Positions 1 through 8,084 of a stretch of DNA of 64,000 bases are shown here, in pieces. Location of the stretch: positions 2,356,001 through 2,420,000 of the forward strand of contig NZ_CP107964.1 of NCBI RefSeq assembly GCF_041434935.1, in the 5' to 3' direction. The stretch comes from Kitasatospora sp. NBC_00374 (GTDB lineage Bacteria; Actinomycetota; Actinomycetes; Streptomycetales; Streptomycetaceae). Numbering within the stretch: position 1 is the first letter of the stretch; each line of letters starts with the position of its first letter. A program made the translations under genes and the position numbers. The notes beneath the pieces were generated by a model, which was not told the origin of the DNA, searched no databases, and saw nothing but the letters and a program-made list of their open reading frames with translations.

Positions 1-443
1 CGCGTGCCATCATCCTGACCGTCGCCGCCACCACTGCCGTTCTCGGCCTCGCCGCCTGCGACCCCGCCGCCACTTCCACGAGCACCAGTACCGCTGCTGC
101 GGTGCCGGCCGCCACGGAGGCGGGCGGCGCCGCACCCGCGGCGGTCGCGGCCGGCGACGGCGACAAGCTGATGGATGTCGAGATCACCAAGTGCACGGTC
201 GACGCGACGCTGAAGTGGCCGTCCGCCGAGCTGAAGATCACGAACCACAGCAGCAAGAGCTCCAACTACATGGTCCAGGTGGAGTTCCTGGACGAGGCGG
301 GCACACGCATCGGCGAGGGCATGGCCGCCACCAACGGCCTCGCCCCCGGGCAGGCCTCCGTGCAGAAGGCGCAGGGTGCCACCGAGAGCAGGGGCAAGAC
401 CTCCTGCAAGGTCATCGACGTGACCCGCTACGCCGCCCCCTGA
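1..443 (+). CDS. Secreted lipoprotein, 5'-truncated by window edge
   Basis: The reading frame is open from base 3, so the start codon lies just left of the window. The visible N-terminus is a hydrophobic stretch ending in the lipobox LGLAAC, so the mature protein should be lipid-anchored on a Cys at about visible residue 19. A Thr/Ser/Ala-rich tether of about 30 residues follows. The rest is a small domain with DVEITKC at its start and a second Cys near the C-terminus (KTSCKVIDV), which could form a disulfide. This resembles FxLYD/DUF4352-type extracellular beta-sandwich domains of small actinobacterial lipoproteins. Function unknown. The next gene converges on it 23 bp downstream. Confidence 0.75.
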   Translation, partial: RAIILTVAATTAVLGLAACDPAATSTSTSTAAAVPAATEAGGAAPAAVAAGDGDKLMDVEITKCTVDATLKWPSAELKITNHSSKSSNYMVQVEFLDEAGTRIGEGMAATNGLAPGQASVQKAQGATESRGKTSCKVIDVTRYAAP

Positions 444-466
444 TCGGGATGGGACCGGCGCCGTCC

Positions 467-1693
467 TCAGAGCGGAATGGCGAGGCGCCGTGCGGCGTCC
501 GTCGCCGGGCCGGGGGTGCGGGAGCGGTGGGCGGCGGTCAGGACCAGTTCGGGGACCAGGGGGTGGGCGCGGACGGCCTCGGGGGCGATGCGGTCGGCGG
601 CGAGCAACTCCCGTACGGCGGTGGCGTCGTCGCCCGCGCGGGCGAACAGGCGGGCCCGGTCGATGCCGTGTCGGGCGCGGCGTTCCCGGGGGAGGCGACT
701 GAGATCGACCTCCGTGATGCGGTCCAGGACGTCGGGGTCGGCGCCGAGTTCGAGGGCGGCGTGCACGAGGTGGATCGCCAGCTCGCCGGCCGAGAACTCC
801 GTCTGGTGGCCGGGGTGTTCGCCGACCCGGTCGGCCGCCGTGGCCGCCTCCGTCAGGTGTCCGGCGGACTCCGCCTGCCGGCCCAGCTGGGCTTCGAGGA
901 CGGCGCCGACCAGGTGCAGGGTGCCCCACAGGCTCCAGGCGCCCGGTGCGGTGTCGGTGAGCAGTCCGTCCAGGCGGGCGAGTCCGCCGTCGATCAGGGC
1001 CTGCGCCTCGGCGGTGGCGCCGACCGTCAGGCAGACCTCGGCCTGGAGCCACTGCGCCGCGGTGGCCAGCAGCGGGTCCCCGGGCACGGCCGCGGCCTGC
1101 CGGGCCTGGGCCGCCGCGGCGGTGGCCAGGTCCGGGTGGCCGAGCTTCTTGGTCAGCATCGCGGCGTTGTGCCGGGCCTCGGTGAGCAGGTGGTGCGCGA
1201 TGTCCCGGTCGACCCCGGCGGACGTGTCGGCCGCCGCCCGGAGGTCGTCCAGCAACTGCGGTAGCAGGAGGCCCAGTTCGCCGTAGTGGGCGTGGCGGCG
1301 CAGCCGGTCGGTCTCGTCGACCCGTCGGCGCAGGACGTCGAGGGGCGGGGGCTCCTCCTGGACGGTCAGCGGCAGGCCGGCGCGGAGCAGGGCCCGCCGC
1401 AGGGCGGGGACCGTCCGGTGGGCGGGCCGGGTCCGCGGGTCACCGACCGGGGTCGGCCGGCCCAGCAGGTCGACCGGGTCGGCGTCGAGCGCCGCGGCGA
1501 TCGCGTGGACCATGGTGTAGCGGTCCAGCGGCAGGCGTCCGCTCTCGACCGATCTGAGCCAGTCGGCGTTCCGGCCGACCTCCTCGGCGAGTTGCGCCCG
1601 GGACAGGCCGGATGCCTCCCGGTACCGTGCCACCCGCTGCCCGATGGAACGCCGAGCTGCCAACAGGATCCTCCGTCGTCGGTGGTCCTCCAC
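467..1693 (-). CDS. XRE-family helix-turn-helix regulator with C-terminal TPR-like region
   Basis: Residues about 15-75 form an XRE/Cro HTH (IGQRVARYREASGLSRAQLAEE...RSVESG) typical of DNA binding. The remaining 330 residues are Ala/Leu/Arg-rich and helical, like the TPR-type sensor half of streptomycete regulators of this size. The GTG start at 1693 has no Shine-Dalgarno sequence. An in-frame TTG at 1663 has GGAGG six bases upstream and may be the real start, giving 398 instead of 408 residues. The gene is divergent from the SnoaL-like gene, with 270 bp between them. The ligand and target are unknown. Confidence 0.8.
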   Translation of the reverse strand: MEDHRRRRILLAARRSIGQRVARYREASGLSRAQLAEEVGRNADWLRSVESGRLPLDRYTMVHAIAAALDADPVDLLGRPTPVGDPRTRPAHRTVPALRRALLRAGLPLTVQEEPPPLDVLRRRVDETDRLRRHAHYGELGLLLPQLLDDLRAAADTSAGVDRDIAHHLLTEARHNAAMLTKKLGHPDLATAAAAQARQAAAVPGDPLLATAAQWLQAEVCLTVGATAEAQALIDGGLARLDGLLTDTAPGAWSLWGTLHLVGAVLEAQLGRQAESAGHLTEAATAADRVGEHPGHQTEFSAGELAIHLVHAALELGADPDVLDRITEVDLSRLPRERRARHGIDRARLFARAGDDATAVRELLAADRIAPEAVRAHPLVPELVLTAAHRSRTPGPATDAARRLAIPL

Positions 1694-1877
1694 GGTAGGG
1701 CTTGTCCGACGGTTCGCGTCGGATCAGCGCGCGGTGCCGGGCGCCCGGGCGGCGGTTCAGATGCTCGGGGCCTGCCGCCAGGTGGCCCCGACGGGCGTGG
1801 CCGGCCACGACGAGCAGGCGGGAAACCGGTTCCGGACGCGTACCGGCCTCTCTCATCTGCTCGGTCGCCGACGGCTG

Positions 1878-1908
1878 TTGACCTCAAGTCGGCTTGAACT
1901 TCTAGGGT
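1878..1908 (+). promoter_or_regulatory. MerR/SoxR-type promoter with 19-bp spacer and internal dyad
   Basis: TTGACC (1878-1883) and TAGGGT (1903-1908) look like -35 and -10 hexamers but lie 19 bp apart, which is too far for a normal sigma factor. The spacer carries the dyad TCAAG-TCGG-CTTGA (1884-1897). Overlong spacers with a centred dyad are the hallmark of promoters untwisted by MerR-family activators, and the core CCTCAAG...CTTGA resembles SoxR boxes. No MerR gene is present in the window. Confidence 0.6.
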
Positions 1909-1965
1909 GCTTCGTGAGCGGCCGGTCCCGGCCGACGGGGCCCACCAGTATCCGGAGTACCAGTC

Positions 1966-2517
1966 ATGACCGTCTCCATCGCAGAGTTCGCCGCCCTTGA
2001 GGCGCGGGTCCAGGTCCTGGTGGACCGTGCCGACATCACCAACCTCATCGACCGTCACATGATCAGCCTGGACGCCGACCACGCGGCCGGCGTCACGCTG
2101 GACGAGGCCTGGGCGCGCCGGAACTTCACCGAGGACGTGCGGGTCGAGACGCCTGTGGGCGATCACGTGGGGATCGGGGGCCTGGCCGAGTCGCAGCAGA
2201 CGGCACTGTCGCGGTTCGCCCGGACCCAGCACCTGGGCGCCAACCACCTGATCGACCTCGACGGCGACCGCGCCACCGTCCGCTGGAACGTGATCATGAC
2301 GCACGTCCACCTGGCGTCCACACAGCAGGAGCGCGGCGAGGAGCCCGGTGGGCACTTCGACGTGGGTGGCACCTTCGACGGCGAGGTGGTGCGCACGGCC
2401 GAGGGCTGGCGGTTCCGGCGGCTGGCGGTCCGGCCGGTGTGGTTCACCGGCCGGCCGCCACTGGGACTGCCGCCGAAGGGCGAGGCGACGGTGAAGGACC
2501 TGACCGGCGACGCGTAG
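1966..2517 (+). CDS. SnoaL-like / NTF2-fold protein
   Basis: A 183-residue protein that begins with a helical segment (FAALEARVQVLVDRADITNLIDRHM) and continues with the alternating strands of a SnoaL-like polyketide-cyclase/NTF2-fold domain. The C-terminal GGWRFRRLAV-type strand is characteristic of the fold. Members are cyclases, isomerases, dehydratases or non-enzymatic proteins, so the substrate cannot be inferred. GGAG lies eight bases before the ATG. The MerR/SoxR-type promoter at 1878-1908 suggests induction by a redox-active or xenobiotic compound. Monocistronic by spacing, with the HAD gene 56 bp downstream having its own promoter. Confidence 0.75.
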   Translation: MTVSIAEFAALEARVQVLVDRADITNLIDRHMISLDADHAAGVTLDEAWARRNFTEDVRVETPVGDHVGIGGLAESQQTALSRFARTQHLGANHLIDLDGDRATVRWNVIMTHVHLASTQQERGEEPGGHFDVGGTFDGEVVRTAEGWRFRRLAVRPVWFTGRPPLGLPPKGEATVKDLTGDA

Positions 2518-2573
2518 CGCATCCGGGCGCCCGGCTCCACGGCCGGCGGCCGACCCGTCGGTACGGTGACGGC

Positions 2574-3212
2574 ATGCAGCGGCTCGTACTCGTCGACCTG
2601 GACCACACCCTGATCGAGCGTCGGTGTCCGGTACCCGAGTGGACGGCCGAGTTCTGCGCCGCCAGGGAGCTGCCGTCGGACGCCGTGCAGGCGATCCTGG
2701 CGGCCACGACCGCGGAGACCTTCGCCGGGCTCACGCGGCGCCAAGGGCGCGCCGGGGCCGGGGAAGCCATGTGGGCGGAGTACGTGGACGGCCTGGCGGA
2801 GCGGGTCTACTGCCTGCCGGGTGCGGTGGACGCGGTCGGGCGGCTGCGCGCAGCCGGCTGGACGGTCGTCGTCCTGACCAACGGGTACAGCGCGGTCCAG
2901 CGCGCGAAGCTCGCCAGAACGGGCCTGCTGAACGCGGTCGACGGTGTCTGCGTGTCCGAGGAGGCCGGCGCCCGCAAGCCCGACCCGGAGATCTTCCGGG
3001 TGGCGGCCCGGCGCTCGGGCCTCGATCTGGCGGCCGGGGCCTGGATGGTCGGCAACAACCCGGCGACCGACATCCTGGGGGCCCAGGCCGCCGGGGTGGG
3101 GTCGATCTGGATCTCCCCCGCCCTCCCCTGGCAGTCGGAGCAGCCCGCTCCGGACCACACCGTCCCGGACGTTCCGGCGGCGGCGGATCTCCTTCTCGGG
3201 CCGCTCGTCTGA
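2574..3212 (+). CDS. HAD-superfamily hydrolase
   Basis: A 212-residue haloacid-dehalogenase-like phosphatase. Motif I is DLDHTLIE near the N-terminus (nucleophile and acid Asp), motif II is VVLTNGY, motif III Lys is in RKPDPEIF and motif IV is GNNPATDIL, where the first acid is Asn as in many family members. The length matches small C1-cap HADs that hydrolyse phosphorylated metabolites. The frame is open further upstream to 2439, but that would overlap the SnoaL gene. The ATG at 2574 follows a TACGGT -10 motif (2562-2567) by six bases without any Shine-Dalgarno sequence, so a leaderless mRNA starting at this ATG is likely. Confidence 0.82.
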   Translation: MQRLVLVDLDHTLIERRCPVPEWTAEFCAARELPSDAVQAILAATTAETFAGLTRRQGRAGAGEAMWAEYVDGLAERVYCLPGAVDAVGRLRAAGWTVVVLTNGYSAVQRAKLARTGLLNAVDGVCVSEEAGARKPDPEIFRVAARRSGLDLAAGAWMVGNNPATDILGAQAAGVGSIWISPALPWQSEQPAPDHTVPDVPAAADLLLGPLV

Positions 3213-3294
3213 GATTGCGTCAAGCCACCCGGGCGGGCCACCGCCGGGTGCAAGAATGCGATCACATTCGATCAACCATGGGGGATCTTCTTAC

Positions 3295-4185
3295 ATGCGC
3301 ATGTTGACCAAGGGCCTTCCGGTGCTACTGATCGGTGCGGCGCTGGCGGTGGGGACCGGCGCCTCCGGAGCGGCCGCGGCCGGCAGCACCCGGGGCCTGG
3401 AGATCGCCGTCCCGGCGTACGTCCACCCGGGCGAGGCGATGCTGACCGGCATCCAGGCCACCCACCCGGCGCCGTCGATCGTGATCCTGAACCCCAACAA
3501 CGGCTACGACCCGTTCAACGCCGCCTGGCAGGCGCAGGCCGACTCGCTGCGCACCGCCACCACCGCGACCGGCGGGCACACCAAGGTGCTCGGGTACGTC
3601 GACACCAACCGCACCCTGCGGCCGATCGCCGACGTCAAGGCCACGGTCGACAACTACCTCAAGACCAGCGACCACAAGCTCCACGTGGACGGCATCTTCT
3701 TCGACCAGTCCGGCCGGGACTGCGGCACCGACAACGTCACCCGCGACTACTACGCCGAGCTGCGCGCCTACGTGCAGAACGCCGTGTACGCGCTCGACCC
3801 GGAGGCCGAGGAGCTGGTGGTGGACAACCCGGGCACCGCGGTCGCCGACTGCTACCTGGAGCCCGGCCACCGCACCGCCGACACCTTCGTCACCTTCGAG
3901 GGCACCTACGCCGGCTACACCGGCGGCGGCTGGCTCGGCGGCAACGTCTTCAACTACAACGTCGGCTACTACTCCGGCGCCGCGCTCGACCCGAGCGGCA
4001 CCTCCTTCTGGCACCTCGTGCACACCGCCCCGAACGCCGCGGCCTCGAACACCGCACTCGACACCGCCTTCACCCGGGGCGCGGGCTACGCATACGTCAC
4101 CGACGACGTGATGGACAACCCGTGGGACGCCGCCCCGAGTTGGGGCTTCCAGACGGAGACCTCGCACGCCGCCACACTGGGCTGA
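3295..4185 (+). CDS. Secreted spherulation-specific family 4 (spherulin-4-like) protein
   Basis: A 296-residue protein with an N-terminal signal peptide (hydrophobic residues about 7-25 ending in ASGAAAAG). The mature part opens with LEIAVPAYVHPGE and contains SIVILNPNNGYD, KVLGYVDTN and VDGIFFDQ, strands of the TIM-barrel-like spherulation-specific family 4 related to GH114/GH135 polysaccharide hydrolases. Asp residues in YVDT and IFFDQ sit where such barrels carry catalytic acids, so a cell-wall or exopolysaccharide glycosidase is possible but unproven. GGGGGATC upstream may serve as ribosome binding site. An alternative ATG lies two codons in. A strong terminator follows at 4195-4225. Confidence 0.75.
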   Translation: MRMLTKGLPVLLIGAALAVGTGASGAAAAGSTRGLEIAVPAYVHPGEAMLTGIQATHPAPSIVILNPNNGYDPFNAAWQAQADSLRTATTATGGHTKVLGYVDTNRTLRPIADVKATVDNYLKTSDHKLHVDGIFFDQSGRDCGTDNVTRDYYAELRAYVQNAVYALDPEAEELVVDNPGTAVADCYLEPGHRTADTFVTFEGTYAGYTGGGWLGGNVFNYNVGYYSGAALDPSGTSFWHLVHTAPNAAASNTALDTAFTRGAGYAYVTDDVMDNPWDAAPSWGFQTETSHAATLG

Positions 4186-4194
4186 CACCGCACC

Positions 4195-4225
4195 GCCGGG
4201 CGGCGATCCCCGATCGCCGCCCGGC
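4195..4225 (+). terminator. Intrinsic terminator after spherulin-4-like gene
   Basis: Perfect 14-bp inverted repeat GCCGGGCGGCGATC / GATCGCCGCCCGGC with a 3-base loop, starting 10 bp after the stop codon. Like many streptomycete terminators it lacks a long U-tract. Confidence 0.7.
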
Positions 4226-4376
4226 ACCGGCCGAGCCTCCGGACCGGCCGCCCCGAGACCCGCCGCGCGCCGGTGTCCGGGGCGCCGACCTGCGGACCTG
4301 CCGCCCGTACAGCGCCGACCGGGCGGCGGCACGACGTATCGTGAGGGTCGTGCCGAGCAGCCGGGAGGAACAGCAG

Positions 4377-5048
4377 ATGGCCCAGCCACGGGCGCGCCGG
4401 GCCGCGCGGCCCCGCGAGGAGGTCTTCGCGGCCGCCCGGGCGGCGATCGCCGAGTACGGGCTGGCCAAGCTGACCATGGCCGGGCTCGGCAAGGACCTCC
4501 AGATGAGCGCCGGCCACCTGCTCTACTACTTCGGCAGCAAGGACCAGCTGCTGCTGGAGACCCTGCGGTGGAGCGAGGAGCAGCTCGGCGAACGCCGCCG
4601 GGCGGCGCTCACCCGGCCGGACGCCACGGCCCGCGAACGCCTGGCCTCGTACGTCGAGCTGTACCTCCCGGAGGGCCCCGGGGACCCGCGCTGGATCCTC
4701 TGGGTCGAGGTGTGGGGTCGCTCGCCCGCCAGCGCCGAACTCCGGCAGGGTCAGCTGGCCATCGAGATCCCCTGGCAGGCGGACCTGGTGGGCCTGATCG
4801 AGTCCGGGGCCGCCACCGGCGAGTTCACGCCGCGCGCGGCGGAGCACGGGACTGCGGCGGACCTCGGCACGGTGGCGGGTCACGGGACGGCGGCGGGTCA
4901 CGGGACGGCGGCCGATCTCGCGACCCAGATCAGGGCGCTCCTGGACGGCTTCGCGGTGCCGATCGCGATCGGTCTGCCCGGCGCGCGGCGCGAGGACGCG
5001 CTCGGTCAGGTCGCCTCCGCCGCCGCGGCCCTGCTGGGGCACCGCTGA
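4377..5048 (+). CDS. TetR-family transcriptional regulator
   Basis: A 223-residue protein with an N-terminal TetR HTH at residues about 15-60 (VFAAARAAIAEYGLAKLTM...HLLYYFGSKDQLLLETL), including the conserved YYFGSKDQLL recognition-helix end. The C-terminal effector domain is divergent and contains an HGTAA-type repeat from an 18-bp DNA duplication (4877-4912). GGGAGGAA lies seven bases before the ATG. The frame is open upstream to 4122 but that would overlap the terminator. It converges with the PP2C-like gene and has no adjacent target on its strand, so its regulon is unknown. Confidence 0.85.
   Translation: MAQPRARRAARPREEVFAAARAAIAEYGLAKLTMAGLGKDLQMSAGHLLYYFGSKDQLLLETLRWSEEQLGERRRAALTRPDATARERLASYVELYLPEGPGDPRWILWVEVWGRSPASAELRQGQLAIEIPWQADLVGLIESGAATGEFTPRAAEHGTAADLGTVAGHGTAAGHGTAADLATQIRALLDGFAVPIAIGLPGARREDALGQVASAAAALLGHR
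4877..4912 (+). repeat. 18-bp tandem duplication inside the TetR gene
   Basis: GGGTCACGGGACGGCGGC occurs twice in perfect tandem (4877-4894, 4895-4912) and in frame, encoding GHGTAAGHGTAA in the effector domain. A degenerate copy lies just upstream. This is a likely slippage site that changes loop length without frameshift. Confidence 0.85.
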
Positions 5049-5103
5049 GCGCTCGGCCGGATTCCCCGCACGCCGCCGTTGTCACTGTGTCCCGTCCGCG
5101 TCG

Positions 5104-6483
5104 TCACTCCGTCCAGAGCGCGGCCGCGGTGCGGTCGTCGGCGTAGCCCTTGGCGCGGACCTGGACCTGACGCAGGAAGTCGACCGTGCCCGGCGGGTGC
5201 GGGTGCGCCCAGTGGTTGGACAGGAAGTGCGCGACGGCCGGCTCCTGCTCGATGGGCTCGGCCAGGCCGGGGGTGCAGAGCAGCAGGATGTCCCCGGGGG
5301 TGGCCGGGACCAGCCGGAACCTGAAGGGACGCGGCGGCGCCGCCGGAGCGGCCGGCAGCGGTTGGCCGTCGGGGTGGTGCAGCAGGCGCGCCGCGTAGGC
5401 GTCGATCCAGTGCCCGGAGCGGAGCAGGTACAGCGCGCCGGGGCCGGTGCCGAAGGCGGCTCGGTGGGTGGCCGCCTCGTCCAGGGAGACCAGCAGGCAG
5501 TGCAGCGAGCCGAGGTCCGCCTCCGGGTTCGCCTCGGGGGTGGACGCGCGATCCGCGCCTACGGGGTCGGGGTCGACTGCGGTGGCCAGCGGGCCGGCGG
5601 CCAGCACGGTGAGCCGCTGCAGGCCGTACCGCAGCCGGTCACGGGCCCCCGCCCGGAGGTCCGAGGCGAGCTCCGTCCGGTTGCGGCCGATCGCGGCGGC
5701 GAGCCGGCGGGCGGCCTCGGCGGCCGAACCGGCGGCGGCCGCCGCAGACTCGCGCCGGCCGGGCGACGCGAGGACCGCGAGCAGCAGGCCGTCCTCCCCC
5801 TGGCCGAAGCGGGTGACCAGCAGGGCGTCCCGGCGGGACTCGCCCCGGTAGCGGGCGGAGTCGCCGCGGACGGAGACCGCGCGCAGCGTCGCCGTGCCGT
5901 ACTGCGCACCGTCGAGAGCGGTGTCCGGCACCAATCCGGCGAGCGTCTCCGGCTCGGCGGCGGGCAGGGCGGTGGGCTCCGGGCCGTAGGTGGGCGGTCG
6001 GTCGCCGACGTGCGGGACGACGGGCTCCGGCCGGGGACGACGCAACGGCTTAACGGCCTGCGGGGGCTCGGCAGCGGCCTTGGGAAGCTCCGCGGCGGGT
6101 GGCGCAGCGGGTGCCGGGGCGGGCGGCGCGGGTGCCGGGGCGGGCGGCGCGGGTGCCGGGGGCGCAGGTGCACCAACGGCGGTCTGTCCGGGCACCAGGG
6201 GCGCGCGCTCCGCGGCCGGGGTCGGGGTCGGTACAGCCGGCGCGGCCGGCGTCGGTACGGGAGCGGGGGCCGGGGCAGCTGCCGGGGCGGGCGGCGGTGC
6301 GGCGGGCTCCGCCGTGCGCTGGGCGCCGATCATGCCGGCCGCCGAGTCGAACCAGTCGTCCACCGTGCCCGGGCCCGTCGCAGCGTCCGGGGTGTCCGGG
6401 AGAGTGCCGGCGGGTCCCTCGTAGACCGCGTGCCACCAGCCGTCCTCCGGCCGCCGCTGCGGGGGTGCGCCCTGGTCGCTCAA
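5104..6483 (-). CDS. Degenerate PP2C-like protein with Pro/Ala-rich linker
   Basis: A 459-residue protein. An N-terminal segment (about 1-60) with EDGWWHAVY is followed by about 110 residues of Pro/Ala repeats, then a PP2C-like domain at about 200-459 recognisable by AVSVRGDSARYRGE and the terminal GYADDRTAAAL. Metal-binding positions appear lost: the usual ADG is LAS (LLAVLASPGR), the VGDG strand is FGTGPGA, and SDGL is CTPGL. It may be a pseudophosphatase or binding protein. I chose the TTG at 6483 because GAGGAG lies eight bases before it and residue 2 onward (SDQGAPP) looks like a real N-terminus. The open frame extends to 6681. Confidence 0.72.
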   Translation of the reverse strand: MSDQGAPPQRRPEDGWWHAVYEGPAGTLPDTPDAATGPGTVDDWFDSAAGMIGAQRTAEPAAPPPAPAAAPAPAPVPTPAAPAVPTPTPAAERAPLVPGQTAVGAPAPPAPAPPAPAPAPPAPAPAAPPAAELPKAAAEPPQAVKPLRRPRPEPVVPHVGDRPPTYGPEPTALPAAEPETLAGLVPDTALDGAQYGTATLRAVSVRGDSARYRGESRRDALLVTRFGQGEDGLLLAVLASPGRRESAAAAAGSAAEAARRLAAAIGRNRTELASDLRAGARDRLRYGLQRLTVLAAGPLATAVDPDPVGADRASTPEANPEADLGSLHCLLVSLDEAATHRAAFGTGPGALYLLRSGHWIDAYAARLLHHPDGQPLPAAPAAPPRPFRFRLVPATPGDILLLCTPGLAEPIEQEPAVAHFLSNHWAHPHPPGTVDFLRQVQVRAKGYADDRTAAALWTE

Positions 6484-6757
6484 CTGGCCGCTCCTCGTCC
6501 GTGTGTGCCATCTGTCGAGCGGCCTCGTGCCGGACTCGACGTCATTCTCCCCAAGAAGAACGACGGTGTCCGGGATTCGGGGACAACCCACCACCCGATG
6601 GGAGGGGTGTTCCGGCCACGGCGGGTGCCGTTCCGTCCGTGCTTGTCGGAAGTGCCCCAAGCAGGGGCGATGAAGCGGCAACCAGCCTGCGCCCGGCCGG
6701 GGAACGAAGGCCGAAGAGGGGCATCACATCACTCGTTCGGCTGATTAATATGTGCGC

Positions 6758-7246
6758 ATGACCGCGCCAGGACCGACCGTAGCCCCGCCGGGGAGAGCCG
6801 CACTCGCGGTTTCCCGTCCGGCCGTGGTGCTTTGGTCCCTGATTCTGATCGGCCTGATGGCGCTGCTGCCCTGCGCCGACCGGGCCGGAGCGGTCACCGC
6901 GGACCCGGCTCCCCCGGTGGCCGCCGCCACCGGTCCGGTCGCGGACGGCTCGGTGCTCCACCACCACAGCCGGCCGCTCGGCCGGGTCACGGCGGCCGAA
7001 CGGGACCGGACACCGCTGGCCCTGTGCACCGCCGACGACGAGCGCCCCTCGCCGGGCAGCGGGTGTTCCAACCACCCGTTCTGCGCCCCCGAGGCGCAAC
7101 TCCCGAACGCGCCCCCGCAGCCGACCGCCGTCGTGCCGGCCCGGTTGATCACGGTCCGGGCGCTGCCCTGCGGAACGCAGATCGGTGTCCTGTCCGGCCC
7201 CGACCACTCGCCCGACCTGCACGCCCTGCAAGTCCACCGGTCCTGA
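6758..7246 (+). CDS. Hypothetical membrane-anchored His/Cys-containing protein
   Basis: A 162-residue protein with one membrane or signal segment (residues about 22-45, VVLWSLILIGLMALLPCADRAGA) and an extracytoplasmic part holding a HHH cluster and six Cys (ALC, GSGCSNHPFC, ALPCGT). I recognise no domain. A -10-like TAATAT (6746-6751) ends six bases before the ATG, so the message is probably leaderless. A GTG at 6752 is an alternative start. It lies 112 bp before the DUF3105-DUF305 pair on the same strand. The His/Cys content next to DUF305 hints at metal handling, which is inference only. Confidence 0.6.
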   Translation: MTAPGPTVAPPGRAALAVSRPAVVLWSLILIGLMALLPCADRAGAVTADPAPPVAAATGPVADGSVLHHHSRPLGRVTAAERDRTPLALCTADDERPSPGSGCSNHPFCAPEAQLPNAPPQPTAVVPARLITVRALPCGTQIGVLSGPDHSPDLHALQVHRS

Positions 7247-7358
7247 GCGGAACCCACCGCCGGCCCGCAGCCGACCCGGTCGGCCCGGCGGCTCCGCCAA
7301 CCCCACCACCCCCGCACACCGCTGTGCACCAACGCACGGCGGGGACAAGGACATCTCC

Positions 7359-8084
7359 ATGGGTTCCGCCTCCAAGCAGTCCAAGCCGGCCTCGAACAAG
7401 CCCGGTCGCCCCGGCGGCCGCGGCGACCAGGCCGCCGACCGCAAGGCCCGGATCGCCGAGCTGCGCGCGGCCGAGGCGCGCCGCGACCGCCGCAACAAGA
7501 TCGTCGCGATCAGCGTGGCCACCGTCGTGATCGGCGGCATGGTGGCCGCCGGCGGCTGGATCGCCCTCGAAGCCAAGCAGAAGCAGGACGACAAGAAGGC
7601 CGCAGCGGCCGCCGCCGAGAAGGCCCGCCAGGACGCCGCCAACGTGCCGATCGACGGCGTCCAGACGTTCGACAAGCTCGGCCGGAACCACGTCACCACG
7701 CCGGTCACCTACGCGCAGACCCCGCCGGTCGGCGGCGACCACAACCCGGCCTGGCTGACCTGCATGGGCACCGTCTACGACAAGCCGGTGAAGAACGAGA
7801 ACGCCGTTCACTCGCTGGAGCACGGCGCGGTCTGGGTCACCTACAACGCCAAGGCCACCCCGGACGACATCAAGGCGCTCTCCACCAAGGTGAGCACCAC
7901 CCCGTACTCCCTCATGAGCCCCTACCCGGAGGAGCAGGGCACCATCACCCTGAACGCCTGGGGCATCCAGCTCTCCGTGGACAGCGCCACCGACCCGCGG
8001 GTCGAGCAGTTCTTCACCAAGTACGTGCAGGGCCCGCAGACCCAGGAGCCCGGCGCCTCCTGCAGCAACGGGGCCATGCAGTGA
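7359..8084 (+). CDS. DUF3105 domain membrane protein
   Basis: A 241-residue protein with a basic, lysine-rich cytoplasmic N-terminus (1-45), one transmembrane helix (about 48-68, IVAISVATVVIGGMVAAGGWIAL), a charged coiled stretch and a C-terminal DUF3105 domain. The domain shows PVTYAQTPPVGGDHNP, NENAVHSLEHGAVWVTY and SPYPEEQG. The conserved GGDHNP and HSLEHG histidines could bind metal. It is a type II membrane protein with the domain outside. Its stop codon overlaps the GTG of the DUF305 gene (GTGA), so the two are translationally coupled and probably act together. Biochemical role unknown for the family. Confidence 0.82.
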   Translation: MGSASKQSKPASNKPGRPGGRGDQAADRKARIAELRAAEARRDRRNKIVAISVATVVIGGMVAAGGWIALEAKQKQDDKKAAAAAAEKARQDAANVPIDGVQTFDKLGRNHVTTPVTYAQTPPVGGDHNPAWLTCMGTVYDKPVKNENAVHSLEHGAVWVTYNAKATPDDIKALSTKVSTTPYSLMSPYPEEQGTITLNAWGIQLSVDSATDPRVEQFFTKYVQGPQTQEPGASCSNGAMQ

